NCBI GenBank assembly: GCA_036345935.2
Contig: JADWOT020000003.1
Location: 8,916,134-8,980,133, forward strand
Length of the DNA: 64,000 nt
Direction: 5' to 3'
Origin: Taenia hydatigena
Taxonomy: Eukaryota; Platyhelminthes; Cestoda; Cyclophyllidea; Taeniidae
Shown one piece after another: positions 25,819 through 39,382 of the stretch (within the stretch, counting starts at the first letter, position 1; each line of letters starts with the position of its first letter). The notes under the pieces are model-generated. The model searched no databases, was not told where the DNA came from, and was given only the letters and a program-made list of their open reading frames with translations. The translations under genes were made by a program, and so were the position numbers.

Positions 25819-28800
25819 AAAATGGTTAAGCGCAACACCTAAATACTTACCGCCATTGATTAGCTGAACAGTCATTCAATCAACGGCCTCAGTGACCACT
25901 GAGTGTCAGCCCGACTGCCTTAACCACCACCACCACATCTATCGTTACTTGCAACATATCTACTTCACCTGCCCAATTGAAGGTGACCCAGCAATGCAAC
26001 GACTCGAAGCATTGCACACACTACCGCAGACCGCAGCTAATTTGTTTGAAGGAGAGTGCGTTCAATCAAAGCCACCCTTTACTTATACGCGTCAATGTTG
26101 AAGAATTCATTGTCGAACTAATTCAAAATTCCTACTGACCTTGGTATTGCACGTACCTCCCCAAAAGGCGTCGTAAGAAGGCATTCCAATTCACGACGAC
26201 CTACTGCTTGAAGGCTGGCAGGGCTGGTGGTTGCGGTTGGTGAACGCATACCAAGAACTCGATTCATTCCACTTTACAACTTCACAGTCCGACTTGCCAC
26301 CACGCATCTATTTTCGGAGTGAATACCTCATGACGCAAGCACATGGCATCACGTCCATTGTGACTCTGAATAATGTCAGTAAAAAAAGCAGTGAGAGATG
26401 GATAAGAAATGTGTGATTGCAAAATCGGGTACTGATAGCACCCTTTCAATTACAATCGCGTTTGATGTTCGTCAGCAGAGGACAGTGACACAAAACCGGT
26501 ACAGCAAATTGGCTGACGGAAAGACTGGATTTGGCTGAAACAAACTAAAATGAGGCAGTATATGTAAAAATTATGGAAACAGCCAAGTGGATGATGACAT
26601 TGTGACAACAGGAAAGGAAGAACGGCGAACGTGGAATTCGTAGCTATCAAATTTATCGTAAGGAAAGCGACTGCGATTGGCATGATTAACAAGGAACACA
26701 AGACTTGGGGCGCGCTGAACTGTCTTTGCTAACACTCTGGCATGCTTCTTTCCTTCCGAATCAAGCATATCTGAATAGAGAACAACTGATGCAATAATTC
26801 TTGCGACCCAGAAAACACATCCTCATTTTACTTGGCTTAAGCGAACACCATGATTCGTCCGAATCCCCGAGGCGATCAGCAAATTGCATCAGAAGGTAGA
26901 AACATATCCATTCGCATCGGAATCAGCCTCTCCGCTTTCACCTCCCGTCGCCACTCACTGCCATCCGCTGTACTGGGGCTCACTTGATAATCGCGGTTCG
27001 GGTACACCTCAAAGGAAGTCACGAGAGGAGTGTAAACATCGCTCCAGTGGCATTGTGTGTTCATACAGTGGAGTCAGCTATGCCAACAACTCACTGTCTT
27101 TGCTCTGACTCCATTCGATCTCTTTGGCACACCTTACCTCTTTATCCACCTAAGACTACTTTAATACTTGTTCGTTTATGCCACAAATGTATGTCCTGGG
27201 GTCCTTATAATTGGATCTGACTGAATAGAGTTGAGAAGACGTCGCATTTGCAGTCTAAAATTGTGTGCAAAGGAACGCAAAACATCAGGCAGACGCATAG
27301 TGAAAGTATAATGAATGAAAGATCGACATACTCCACAATTCTGGCCTCTTGCTCTTAAAAGAAATACGTATTTCCTTGTAACGTAGGTTAATTCCAAAAG
27401 ACATTTACTTGAAACAGAAATGTAGCAGTGCAACTCTTGCATGCCTGCAGGTTGATTTAAGGCTGACAGACTCGCAGACGCACACAAACCCCAAGTTCCA
27501 ACAAAACCTCATTACTTGCATTAACTTATACACACTCTCCACTCAATCCTTTCTCTTGGCTTAGAAGTCCTGAGCGGAAGTACTAATCGGAAGTTCCTGG
27601 GAGGAGAGATGTGCTCTTCAACTAACTTACGAATAAAAGTTAATGGAGGCGTACCCGAAGAAGCGACATCCCTGGTCGCTGTGTCTTCTAATGCCTACTC
27701 AAACTTCTAGCTGAACGGGCCTCTAAATTCCGCTCAAGAGAGTTCATTTTATTGCCAACAAAGACTATCCTTCTTGGCCTGGTGCACAAGTTGACATTTC
27801 AGCCGTTTCACTAAAGTGTGTTAGGAATGTATCGAAGCAACAGTTGTCGACGACAATGTGGGAAGCTGAGTTGCAGTGCACGGAATAATTTTGTGTGTCC
27901 ACAAGCGCTGCATCGATGCGTCACACAAAGGCACGTAGAGATATCGGTGAGTGGAATCAAGCACTACTGTTAGTCCCTTCATTGGACGGCGAAGAGGGTC
28001 TCTTTACTGCATAAGGAGACAGTGGTATTGTCTAAGGCTGTTCTTCGTTTTCATTGCAGTATACGACAAAATGCCCAGTATCGTGATCAATGTTTGATGA
28101 GCCGCCCTTTCCAGGGTATCCATTCTTGCCGTGTTCCGTGGAAAACTAATTGTGCTCTTGATGGTGTGCCAGTTGTAATGAGCAAAGGTTGTCCGCAAGA
28201 TGATGGTCGCGCTTCCAATTAGAAAAGTCGTGGCAGAAGCAGGCGATAGTGTAGAGTGCGCAGCATTCTTTGGCAAAATTTAACACTATGCAAAAGATTG
28301 AAGGGTGTATATAATTACTCGCCATCTGACCCGAAAAGAAGTTTATTATTCAGTTCTCCTCCAATGTTGGCCACTTCACCGTGTCGTCCCACTTGCCGTA
28401 GAATACAGGGCACCTGAGCTTTTGTCGGAACGTGCCTCAAGGAAATTCTGGTCGACTCACGCTGTCACCTCAGAAGTTACCATTTCTTCCACACTTGAAA
28501 AGTATACGACGCCTAGGTAAGCAAGAGACACGGGATTCCTCGCATCTAATAGACACTTCGAGGTGAAATATGTGAGAAGATCTTAATCCTTAGGTAAACA
28601 CACAAATGTTTTCACTGATTTCAGGTAAAATGGTAGGGAAGTAGGTCTTTGCATAGTAAGAAGGCGTCTAATTGAACCGACATGCAGCTTCTCCACAAAC
28701 GCATCTATAAACTGCGTTTCATGGCCTGCTTGACTGCCTACGCGCACCCTCACCCACTTGCGTTGGTGGTGATTCTGACTTGTCTAAGTCTACGTATTGT

Positions 28801-31800
28801 TATCTCTTACACCAACCGAAGCTTAATGCACTCACAAGGAGATTTATATTGTTAGAGCGACGTCCTGTGCAAAGAACCTGAAAGTTGTAGATAAACTGCC
28901 ACGAGAAGCATCTGCATCATGTCAAATCTGTGATTCGCGAAACAAAATTTGGTGTCATCTTCTGACACTAAGAAGTAAATTTGTCAAATTGAAGAGTTCA
29001 GAACTTAATAGCTTTGCTATCAAATGGACTCAATGATGGAAGTCAATTTAGTCCTGTCCTGTTAGCATCCACTAAAGCATAGGATTTGGGCAGAATCATT
29101 CAGAGAGGTAAAATCGCATCGGAGGCATTGAGTAGTGGTTGGCAGTGAGATGCACACAAAATCAAACGGCTACCTCATCAGGAAAGGGAACCGAACTTGT
29201 CGCGAAGTCAGTTCGCTTAGTATCGCTATGATTGTATGCCGAAATATGTCTCTTCAAATGCAGAGATATCAAAAGATGAGCGATTGGGAGGAGGAGGGTG
29301 AGTAGCCCTTGTGTGCGTATGCGTGCAGACGTCTGTCAAGTGGTAATGTTCTCGTCACAGCCTGCAATTTTACGGTTCTCTGCCGAATGGCTTCGCTCAC
29401 GCTAGAAACAATCTCCAATTGCCACTACTTCCTGTGTAAGTAACGACAAACCGCGGGAAGATTGATGGTTTATTGAGGGCCAAACAAATGAATTTGCAGA
29501 ATTTTAGGTGAACTGCAACCTTATTTTGTCTGAAAAAGAGTAACATGCGCGCAAGTATTTTGGCTTTGGCAGTAGGTCGCTTACAATGGTTGCGTCAAGG
29601 ATAAAAGGTAGCGACTAACAAAACGATAATCCTGGGGAGCAATTCACTGAAGTGTCCTGAGTCCTGTCGGATGGCATAGTCATCAGTGTTGTCGCTGCTT
29701 CGAGTGAACCTCCTCCTTGCTGACACTTCGGCTTAGGGATTTGAAACCAAAGGAAATGGCTGTATGACTCGCAGCTATACTGTGGATAAGTGTGCTGGAA
29801 AAGAATTTGTAGCTTTCCACTTTACCAAGGGGGACAACTTTGCTAGCTGTTTTACATACCATTTTGGATAAAAAGGTCCTACATTTGCTTAGTTATGATC
29901 CGATAATCTCCAGTCTCAAGCAAATTGTATTAGCTTCTCTCTGCCAACTCAGGAGCCACCATCTAATTCGAAGCATTTGCAGAGTCATAAAACGTCTTAA
30001 TGAGCAAGAAATGAGAAGATTTGGTAAGTATTGTGTTGATGGTTGAGAGCTAAGCATCAAAAACTCGATTCTTCTTACTCCACAAGTCCATAGTTGCATT
30101 TGCTGCCACGCATTCAGTGTCGGTTTAAACAGCTAGTGCCATGAGCGCAAGCTTTCGTGGAAGTGGCGGCAAAGACGAATAAATAGGATGTGCCATCGCA
30201 ACTTCGGGTACAGATTACAGCCTTGAATTGCAGTCGTGATTTATATCCGTCAGCAGAGGAGCAGTGACACAAAACCTGCACTGCTATTGAACTGACGAAT
30301 CGGCTGGAAACAGTTGGTAAGAACTGAAACGAGGCTTGCAATGTGGAACCCACAGAAATGATCAGGCGGGTACTGAACTTAAAGCAACAAAAATTGGACA
30401 CGGTGACTGTGAGACTTTGATGATCCCTTTTGTCGTGGGAAAGAGGAGCGAGATATGCGTAAGCGACTGTGGACACAACACCTTGCTCACGTCTCCTCGA
30501 TAACAGTGCAAATTACAGAGCGTGTCTCCGAGCCAACACAACCTTGCATACAAACGCTGCTGACTTCGTTCATCACCACACCACATCATGACAGGCATAT
30601 CATTCACCTCCATTCACATTCTAGCACACATCCTGTTTTTCGAATTAAGTACATCAGAGTAGGGTGCCAGTGACGCATTGACTGTGACCGAAGAAGCAAA
30701 TCTCCATTTCCACTCAACTTATTTTTCCCATACCTCCAAACGTTGCACTAGCTCATTCTCTCTCACTGCTTGTTCCATGTGCTCATGCAAACTTTATAGC
30801 GTCGGTTCGAGAACACTTCAATAGGAATCACGAGACAATTGAGAACATCGCACCAGCGACGATGTGAGTTTATGCAGTGAAGTCAGCTATGCCAACACCT
30901 GACAATCCTCGCTCCAACTCCATTTCTTTCCTTTGGTGCTGCCTTACCTCTTCACCCGTCAATCACTGCTTTCGTGACTGTTTCTTCATGCCACACAATG
31001 CACGATCCGATGTCCTTGCCATTGGAACGTACAATTTAGAAATGGTTTTGCTGAGTGGAGAGAAGAAGACGTTCTATTTGCGAACCTTAATTGTGTGCAA
31101 AGGAACGCAATGCATCAAGATGGCACAGAGTGGAAGCACAATGAAAGGAGAGATCTCCACGCCTCTTTACTTCACATAGTTGGATGAGACTCTGGCGGAT
31201 AAGGCCAATAGAGCGTCGAAAATTTCCTGATACCTTTTATCACTTAGAACAATCATGACTTTCCATAGTCTACTTTATTCTAATGTACATTCAGCGACAG
31301 AGCCGCCTTGTCGTTGGGTGCTGCTTCAGACACTCAAAAGACTGTTTAGGTCAAATCCGGTCACTTCCATTGATGGTGTAGCTAGAAATACTGACCCTCA
31401 TTGTATACGTTAAACTCACTTTCTATTGCTCACGTCAAAAGTGGTTTAGCAGGTCAAAGTCAATCCGCAAATACCTTGCACACTGGCATTTATATTAAGG
31501 AATACCAATTTTGCCGTAAAATGGCATAACTTGCAATTCCTTTAAGGTGCTGTGGTTTGAAGAATCGTAGGACATACAGGTGATGTGAATTCTCAGTGGA
31601 AGGTACCGAAACTCGTTGTTCAGTGACATTAACTTTTTAATTTGCCAACTAAAATATTCGATTGTCTTGTATCTTGCAGAAAAATGTGTCCGAGTGGAAA
31701 AATTAAAATGGAATTTGGATTGGGGCTCTTCGCTTCCGAAATGAAGCTTAGATCTTGAGTAAATGCACTAAGAAGTGGAACATCAGACCGAAGTAGATTG

Positions 31801-32126
31801 CAGCCACAGTTATCCAGCTCTTAATGCCTGTGTCTAGAGTAAGTGAATAGACGTTTTGTACTTAGCCAATCAGGAATGAGTTAGGCCTGCCTGCAGTTGG
31901 GCAACAAGTCATGTTTGGAGTTATTCAGTAAGCATTAACAAGGAGGCTGATAAATAAGAAACGAAATAATCGGACTTACGAAATTAAGGCCGAAAAGCAC
32001 ATGACAGTTTATTTAAGCATGCCTAAATCGCACTCCTGCTTCCTGTCGCAAAACTCTTTCCTTTCAATCAGATGCAATACTTAAATGTTATTTGTAGGCC
32101 AGAGGTGGGACGACAATTTGAACCTG
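25819..32126. repeat. Right arm of the large inverted repeat
   Basis: This is the reverse complement of 1-5768 plus an insertion or retained segment at about 27150-27690. It contains minus-oriented copies of the TATA-bearing repeat at 25819-27110 and 30050-30900, with module M between them at 27900-28850. The ORFs 30877-31179 (plus) and 922-1245 (minus) are the same lead-in sequence in the two arms. They differ mostly by amino-acid replacements, which indicates neutral drift. Confidence 0.85.
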
Positions 32127-32149
32127 GTAGCAGAGCGGCGTGGTCACCG

Positions 32150-33720
32150 CCAAGAGTGTGACACATCTCCGTCATGAACTCGCCTTCTCTACCCTCTCTC
32201 TTATCTATAATGAAGATGTCAAAGCATATTCAGACGTCGAAATAGCAGGAGTGGAAGTAGGGAAGAGGTGGAACTCGCTACATCAGAGTCCTTGAGCCGA
32301 AGCATAAATTAGCAGTCCTTCGAAGCAGAGCTTTGCCCTCCAATTTACCTAAAGGAAGACGTTACAGGAGATGTGCTCGAAGCAGGGATAATCCTGTCCA
32401 CCGCCACTTCTGACATGTTTCGAGAAAACAAATTTACTTGCTGCCAAGAAGCATTTCGTTTGGCTTAGAGCAAAAGCGGTCTTTTTGTTATTCACACAGA
32501 ACCTGCTGCGAATGCGTTGCAGTGTTGCGATGATTTACTCTTGCGCGTCCCCACACGTTGCAATGATGTGTCGCCAGAAGTCCTGTGTGGCAGATGGGCG
32601 ATTAAAGTGAATTTAATTAACTGCTGCAGTCCTCACTTCCAATGGTGAAATGTCTTTCTATTGAATGCAGGGACACAGACATTGTGGAAGACTAAGTTAT
32701 GGAACGAACAGTCCAGCATTGTGCTTATCATTCGATAAGACGCCTTTTTCGGAGGTCCCCTGTGCCGCATTTGTCGCGAAGCGAGGAGTGCTACCACGAT
32801 GGTGTTTTGATGAAATGTCAAGTGAGGACGTCCGCAAAGTGATGCAGACGCTCTGCCCAACAGTCTGGTTGCATCAAAGGCAGAAGATGGCGTAGTGAGT
32901 ATTGCATTCGAAAGCGAAAACATTAACTACCGTCGAAATCAGATGGGTACTATTGACTCGTGTGTACGAGAGCTTCCTTTCGTCTTTCTGCCAAACCTAT
33001 AGCGGTGGCCTTGGACTCGTCAAGCAAGACGAAGCACAGGTATGGTAACAACTGAAAAATCGACTCTGCAGAATGAATTTGTAGAATATTACTAGGATGA
33101 TGATTTTTTAAGTATCCGCCTACATCAAAGGCGTTGGTGCATACGGTTACACAGCAGCGATGCCAATGACGGGTCGAAGTGAAATAGTGGAGGGTGCTAG
33201 GTATTGCACGATGCTTGCCAAAACCTGTGGCACTATAAAGACTCATTTGAGAAGCCTTGCATCACAGCGACCGTGTCACTTCAGTCCATTCCCACAAGGT
33301 TGGCAGGAAAAGGGCATTTGTTTGCATCGTAGGTCATGCAGCACTCCTCCATGTGTCGTCCACGTTGATTGGCATTTTTACAAAATATGCTGCTATTCAA
33401 TATCACTTAGTGCCATTCCATTAGTGATTGGTTTTGCCCATGGAGCGAAACTTGTGACCAAACAAATGTGGATGAGAATGCACTGACGCGGTTATTACAC
33501 CTTTTGAGCCATCTAAGGCATTGGTTCACCAGACCTTCGGGAGAATCATTCATTCAGGTTATGATAAATGAGGAATCCACCCTATTGTTTTACCAATTTG
33601 GAAGTGCTATTTGCATAAGAGAAGCCAATGGACTTAGAACCATCAAATTCTATTGCCATTGCATGCAACTACCCGAATGTCAGTCCATTTTCCGCATATA
33701 CACACAAGAACCAATATCAA
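32150..33720. repeat. Diverged dispersed-repeat module copy
   Basis: The stretch 32280-32600 resembles 27555-27920 and 9100-9320. The shared phrases are the GATAATCCTGTCC..TTCTGACA..TTTCGAGA type at 32388-32427 and the GCG.GTCC..ACACGTTGCA..ATG type near 32546. It is older and less alike than the inverted-repeat arms. ORFs on both strands at 32633-32923 are not conserved in the related copies. Confidence 0.35.
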
Positions 33721-33809
33721 TTTTGTGAATAAGCTGAGATGGGGTGAAATGGATGTGCGACCAGTTGCATTTCCCTTGCTGATAGAGTGGCGTTTGATAA
33801 TTTGATGGT

Positions 33810-33823
33810 GTGTGTGTGTGTGT
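33810..33823. repeat. (GT)n microsatellite
   Basis: Seven GT units in a row. Confidence 0.8.
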
Positions 33824-33839
33824 CGTTAAGTAAGGCAAC

Positions 33840-35370
33840 ACCGAAGGTAATGAGTAGAGTTGGAGGCAGGACAGTCAATTGTTGGCATAGCTGACTTCAC
33901 TGTATAAACACATATTGTCTGTGGAGCGATATGTTCATTCCCTCGTGATTTAGATCGAAGTATACTTAAACCATGAGCACAAAAAGCCAGCAGGAGGAGA
34001 GAACAGGGTGGTAAGGTGGCGAGGCTTCTTTGGGTGTGGATGAATGGGCTGACACGTACTGCTGTGATTAGCTGAGTACCTTTGTCAAGTGGAAGTGGGG
34101 ATCTGCGTCATAAGTCACAATTAATGCATCAGTAGCACTCTATTCTGATGTGCTTAATTCGAAGGCGAAGGCGTAGGCAAAACCACTAGACTGAAAACCG
34201 TCAAATTCCAATGCCACGAAGAGAGCCTTTCCACGTGGCAGTCCTCCTAACGCATCCACACACAAACGCCACTCACCCTCCTCCTTCCAATCGCCTATTT
34301 ATGTCACTCTTTATAGTATTCTAGCAAAATTTTGTTTTGCAATCATGATGACACTAAGTAGATTGACCGCGCGACAAGTTATGTTCCCTTTCTGATAACG
34401 TAGTCGTTTGACATTGTGTACATCCCGCTCCGTTTCGCTATTCATTACTTCCAAATCAATTTCACACATTTCAGTAAGCTTTCCTAACTCTTATGTTCTA
34501 GCGGATGCTGGCAGGACAGAGTAAAATAAGCCTCTTTTATTACATCCATTTGACATCAAAACCACCTTTCTCTCAACTTTTTAAATCAACTAACTCATCT
34601 CCTTACCGGCAGATCATGATATTAAATCTTGCATCGCAAATCGGAAATGTGGCATTTTATCTCCAACTCTTAGCTTCTTCTGACAGGCCTTCGTTCTACC
34701 AGCAGACGTCTATTCCAAGTACATTTGGCTTCGGTTGGAGTAGAAGCAACGAATGCGTGGATGTAGACGAATCAGAATTACCACCAATGTGAATGGGTGA
34801 GGGTGCGTAGGCAGCCATGTAGACCATGCAATGTAGATTGTAGAAGCAAAATGCGGAATGACTTCCTTCTTAATATGCAAAGGCCTATTTTCCTATCATT
34901 CCACCTCACATCAGTACGAAGGTGTGTGAGCCTACTTAGGAGCAATCACTTCTCGCATATTTCATCCCCAAGTGTGCGTCACATGTGAGTAAGTGCTTCC
35001 ATGTCTCCTGCTTCCTTCGACGTCGCATACTTGTAAAGTGGGTTCATTGTTATGCATTTGTAATAAAAGGGTGCGAAAGCATTTGCGAGGGACAGTAACT
35101 TCTGAGACGACAACGTGCTTCTACTACGCATTCCTTGAGGCTGGTGAGTGTTGACGTCAAATTTGGACAAAAGTGCATGTGCTACGCATCCTACGACAAG
35201 TTAGGCAACATGGTGATGTGGTCCACTTCATTGGACTACTGAATAACAGACTCATTCTCAGCACATTCGTTCACAGTGTTGATGCATGTGTGCGGAACGA
35301 TTCGACGACTTGTATCATGATGCTCTGAGGGCAGATGGTGAAGTCTTTACACCCTTCAGAATGTTGTCTG
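33840..35370 (+). repeat. Dispersed repeat, head plus module M, internally deleted copy
   Basis: The head module (33840-34180) is followed directly by sequence matching 2780-3015 (from about 34190), and then from 34730 by module M matching 3310-3900. Relative to 1240-3900 this copy therefore has internal deletions. The order and orientation are preserved. Confidence 0.55.
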
Positions 35371-37310
35371 TAAATACATGTGATTAAACTACATCATCCG
35401 GGAGGTTGATAAGTTGTCACATCGTCTTCCCTTTATACATTGATGGCGTGGCTGTTAAAACTAAAAGATTCGGTGATCGGATGGAAGGTAAGACCTCTAG
35501 TTTGCCTCAGATGCATAAGTTCCCACTTAAAAGTAGTTATCTACATTCAGAAATGGCTTTTTTGTAATTATGAATTAAATTTTAATGAATATCAGCCTTT
35601 GTTTAAAAGTCATCATGCACTGTCACACTTTCCCTTACTTGGTCAAAAAGCTTGCATCGCTTTGCGCTACTAGTGGATAAAAGTAGTAGCGTCGTGGCTA
35701 CCATCATAGAAATACTGCTTGTTGCCGCTTTAATGCCACAATATCAGCACAAAGACCGCATATCAACAGTATGCAGGCTTGTACTGTGATAAAAATATCC
35801 CAGACCTTCCGGTTGAAGGAGAACTACGATAATCGCAACGGCTATCTCATTCACTTTACACACCCTTCTATACAGCACTTGCAAATTCCACCGTCAAGTC
35901 ATCGTGTCCTTCCTAAGTTTCAGTCAAAATTATTTTAGATCTAGTTGGTACAGCAAGGCTACAGGTAAAATTGCATGCAAAGAACATGCCAGCTGTTTCC
36001 ACAGCACCGTGTCGCAATGTTTCTTATCCGTGCCAGAGCAAGCACCAAAATTATGAATGAGTGTGTTACGTTTTCCTCCGACGTTAAGGTGCTTTACCAT
36101 GTTGCATCAATTGTAATACGGTACATGACAGATTGCAAAAAACCTAACCCTAACCCTTCTCGTGCTGCCTTGAGGCCAACAGGGCTGAAACCATTGGTTG
36201 ATGGATGTGATTTCTCCCATTTCACAAAATTACATTTGGACTCGCTACCATGCATTTACTACCGGTGTGAATAACTCGTGACGCAGGCACATAAAGTGGC
36301 GCATCTCGCCAGTAAAGCAGTTACCGTTGCCGTTGCAGTTGCCGTTCTAGCGCCTTCTTTAATTATGAGCCGTGTTTATACGAATTGGCTTCTCTACGGA
36401 AATGCTTGAGACTGCCGATGAGTGAGAGAAACGGCAAAGATTTGACAGATTAGCTTTAACCAAGCTTCCCACATTGTAAGTCGCCCTGTCTCGTTTCACA
36501 CTGTTGGCAATGCTCAACCCTTCCTGGCGTCTTGAACAGCCCTAATTGCTGGGTGCTTAAGCTTCGATTACTAAGGAAAGCGTTGCAAAGGCGAAAAAAT
36601 AGAGGCGGCACTGAAGCGTACTACTGAAGAGTTGCAATAAAGAGTGGCTTATCGATAATAAGTGATTTGACACTTTGGTTTGCAAACAATTTTTGCATTT
36701 AAAGCATATTTTGGCTTAATAACACAAAAATGGCCTCTCATGTGGGTCGAATGAGTGCATGAAATGCTAAAAGTAGGAGCAATTTAAACGCGACTTCGAC
36801 CTAGATGCTTAGAAGAGCAGCCTGTATACCGCCTAAAGGAACGAGTATCCCGGCGTTACGTAACTTGCTCGATTACCTTCATGAAGGCGTTTAATGTGAT
36901 AATAAACGGATCGCAAATGACGCTGATGTGACTGCGTCTAAAATCAGTGTGGCAGCAGGAAGAGCAGTATATTGCTTCCTCAGCAAATCATCTTAAGACA
37001 ATCAGCGAGCCATGATGCCTCATTTGAAATTGACCAACACAAATTGGCGTCTCGGACGTGATTACATGACTCATCTCTTCGAGGGTGTGTCACCGATCTC
37101 ATGCAGTCGCCGGCGTAACCTGTCATTTGTTTGGTACTGACATCATCACAGATGGTCAGAATTAATTAATCAGATGCATGATTCCACTAAAAATCTAAGC
37201 ATGTTTAAATCGAGTTAATTAGGTAAGGATATTTGCCTTCCTCATCATCCTAACACAATTTCTACTAGAGCCAGCTAAAATGTCACTTGTGGTCAGCACA
37301 TCCCAAATCG
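35370..37310. other. Gene-free stretch
   Basis: No supported gene. A short inverted fragment of the repeat tail and middle lies at 36200-36320. A telomere-like CCTAACCCTAACCC is at 36143-36156, and a GTTGCC-type hexamer run is near 36320-36348. The rest is unassigned. Confidence 0.4.
36143..36156. repeat. Short interstitial telomere-like motif
   Basis: CCTAACCCTAACCC is a little over two units of the animal telomere repeat. It is too short to exclude chance. Confidence 0.35.
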
Positions 37311-37612
37311 TGCGTGGACAATGCCAACTGCAAATAGGCAAGGACTGCCTAGGGAATGGCCTTCTGTCTTATCAAGTTAATGGCTCGTAGCATTGAAATA
37401 GGCGGTGGTATTGATGCCATAGTTGGTGCAAGGCACTACTCTGCGCACAGGATTATAAGTTTCCATGTTATTGGATTGCAGCACCTAGAGTCGGATAAAG
37501 GGGAGTCAGATAGGTGTTGCCGATGCACGAATATCAGATCAGGCGATACGGCGACAACCAATGAGCTGTCATCACAGTGAGGTCACTCGGACACCCCCTC
37601 CAAGGCGCAATG

Positions 37613-37620
37613 TATTTAAG
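37613..37620 (+). promoter_or_regulatory. TATA-like box of F-box copy 2
   Basis: TATTTAAG, 56 bases upstream of the ATG at 37669. That spacing leaves room for a 5' leader of about 25 bases. Confidence 0.45.
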
Positions 37621-37668
37621 CCTCGGCGCATCTACCACGCCACCAATCTACGCCAGCTTCTCGCGTCA

Positions 37669-38732
37669 ATGGTAGGTCCTAAAGGCCAACATTTCTTTTT
37701 CGTTAATTATTATTATTTACACCTCCTTAGTAATTTGGCTGTTTCGCACTATTGTATTTCGCCTATTTGAACCTCATATAACCGGAAATGGCATTCTTTC
37801 TTAAAACATAGGCTCAAAACAGCTCACGTCGCAAAATTACCGAACTTCCCTTTGAATTGGCGTTACAAATTTGCCAATATCTCAACGGTTGTGATCTGGT
37901 CAATTGTTGCATGGCTATTCCAAGATGGAAGGGAATACCTTCAATGCCGAAGTTCTCCACTGTCCTACGTCAGCAGATTAACATGTGCACCTGGCTTGAC
38001 AAATGTCTTCTCCACAAGCTTTCTCCCCAACCTGCGCCAAATTCTCATCGGAACGCACTGCAAGCTATTATGTATTACAATGCCCAGCTTGAATCCCTCC
38101 AACGCACTTTAGCAGAGCTGCCGCAGATGCGAGACCAAAGACCTGTACACCTTTGGCTGTTTAGAGACCCACACCTGACTTGGCTGTCGCCACGTGAATT
38201 CACAATTTGCCTACATCCGCCAGAGCTATTCCTTCTCAGCCGTCATTCATCTAATAATATTTTAAAGAGCACAGATGGTGTTGCGAACGACAGGCTTATC
38301 TTTGTAGCAACTTGTGTCGAAGGCAGCATGCATACTATGGACCGATGCATTTCTCCCTTTGAGCATATGGATGCGCCTGACTACTGCGACTGCTTAATAT
38401 ATGCAGTGGATCTCTCGCACTTCTCCAATCATGATCTTACTATCACCCTAGAATCCCTCGAACCCCATCAGACGCTACTTATCGTAGTTTTTGTCAATGG
38501 GCTCGTGGATAAGTCAACTGAGACGAGTTGTCTCATGAAATTCCACCAGAACCTTGGACAACACAACAGCCATCTCCTGGCTATCATGCAAACCAAATGG
38601 CGGCTATGTTGCATCAAGAACTTTAATCCAACTTATACCGACTGGAGCAATGTGTTGAATTGGGGTCTCTACGACGTGCTCTCTCAAAGAATTGAGAATG
38701 CTCAAGTTGATGACTCTGCACACCCTGTGTAA
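37669..38732 (+). CDS. F-box protein with GTPase-like C-terminal module, copy 2 (intact)
   Basis: Proposed structure: exon 1 codes only ATG (37669-37671), then intron 37672-37811 (140 bp, GTAGGT..ACATAG), then exon 2 at 37812-38732. The product is 307 residues. In the unspliced sequence the frame of exon 2 meets TAG at the acceptor and has no ATG before the F-box, so splicing is what supplies the start. The F-box spans about residues 9-50 (ITELPFELALQICQYL, then DLVNCC..IPRW). The C-terminal half has a Ras-like alternation: a LIFVATC strand near 163, CDCLIYAVDLSHF near 193, LLIVVFVNG near 223, and a closing helix VLNWGLYDVLSQ near 285. It has no P-loop and no NKxD motif. This layout matches FBXO4, an SCF ubiquitin-ligase adaptor with a GTPase-fold domain that does not bind nucleotide. 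The substrate is unknown. Confidence 0.75.
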
Positions 38733-39382
38733 TTGGATCCTCTACGTATGCAACACTGATGATGTGCTTTTATACCCTCGTTTTTGATACTTTTGTTTGG
38801 TGATTTGATAAGGATGACTTTGGAAGCTCATGCAAATACCAATTTAAAACGGCTCTGGCCACGTTGTGGCAAGATGTCTGCAGGAACTGCTTTAGCATTG
38901 CAAATTGCCTATTCCCTGCGTTCTGGGAGTTCTGATCGTTGTGCTCGAGTGATTTTGCAATTAGCATTAGAGAAATGCAAATAACTATTAAATGACTAAG
39001 CATCATGTGTCCAGTGTCGGCAGCTCGTGCGATTACCTATCACTTAACGAGTAAGATGGATCAGTTTGGTAAGAGAGAGCAGATTACGCCACATGAATTA
39101 GGTTGAAGATCAATGCCACTAGAAATCACCCTGACTGAGATTGCGTTGTACTCATGTTCTCAGTGTTGGCGTGATTAGTTGAATTTGCTCCGGATATACT
39201 TTGCGAGTGTTTAGTAAGTGTAGCAATGGCATTGATAGGACCTTTTGTCACCAAACTGACGTCCAAAAAGGGTAGTTTCCTGCGTATGCGAAACCGGAGA
39301 GTCGAACTCGGGGATTAATTGCATGACTATGGTGCAATAGAAGTCACTGACTATGGTGAATGAAATTAACAAGCCTTAGTCA

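Noticed and set aside
37852..38112. Overlapping 86-codon frames inside the F-box copies (also 44494-44754 and 58757-59017)
   Set aside because: They are shadow frames of the F-box gene in another phase. The main frame explains the conservation.
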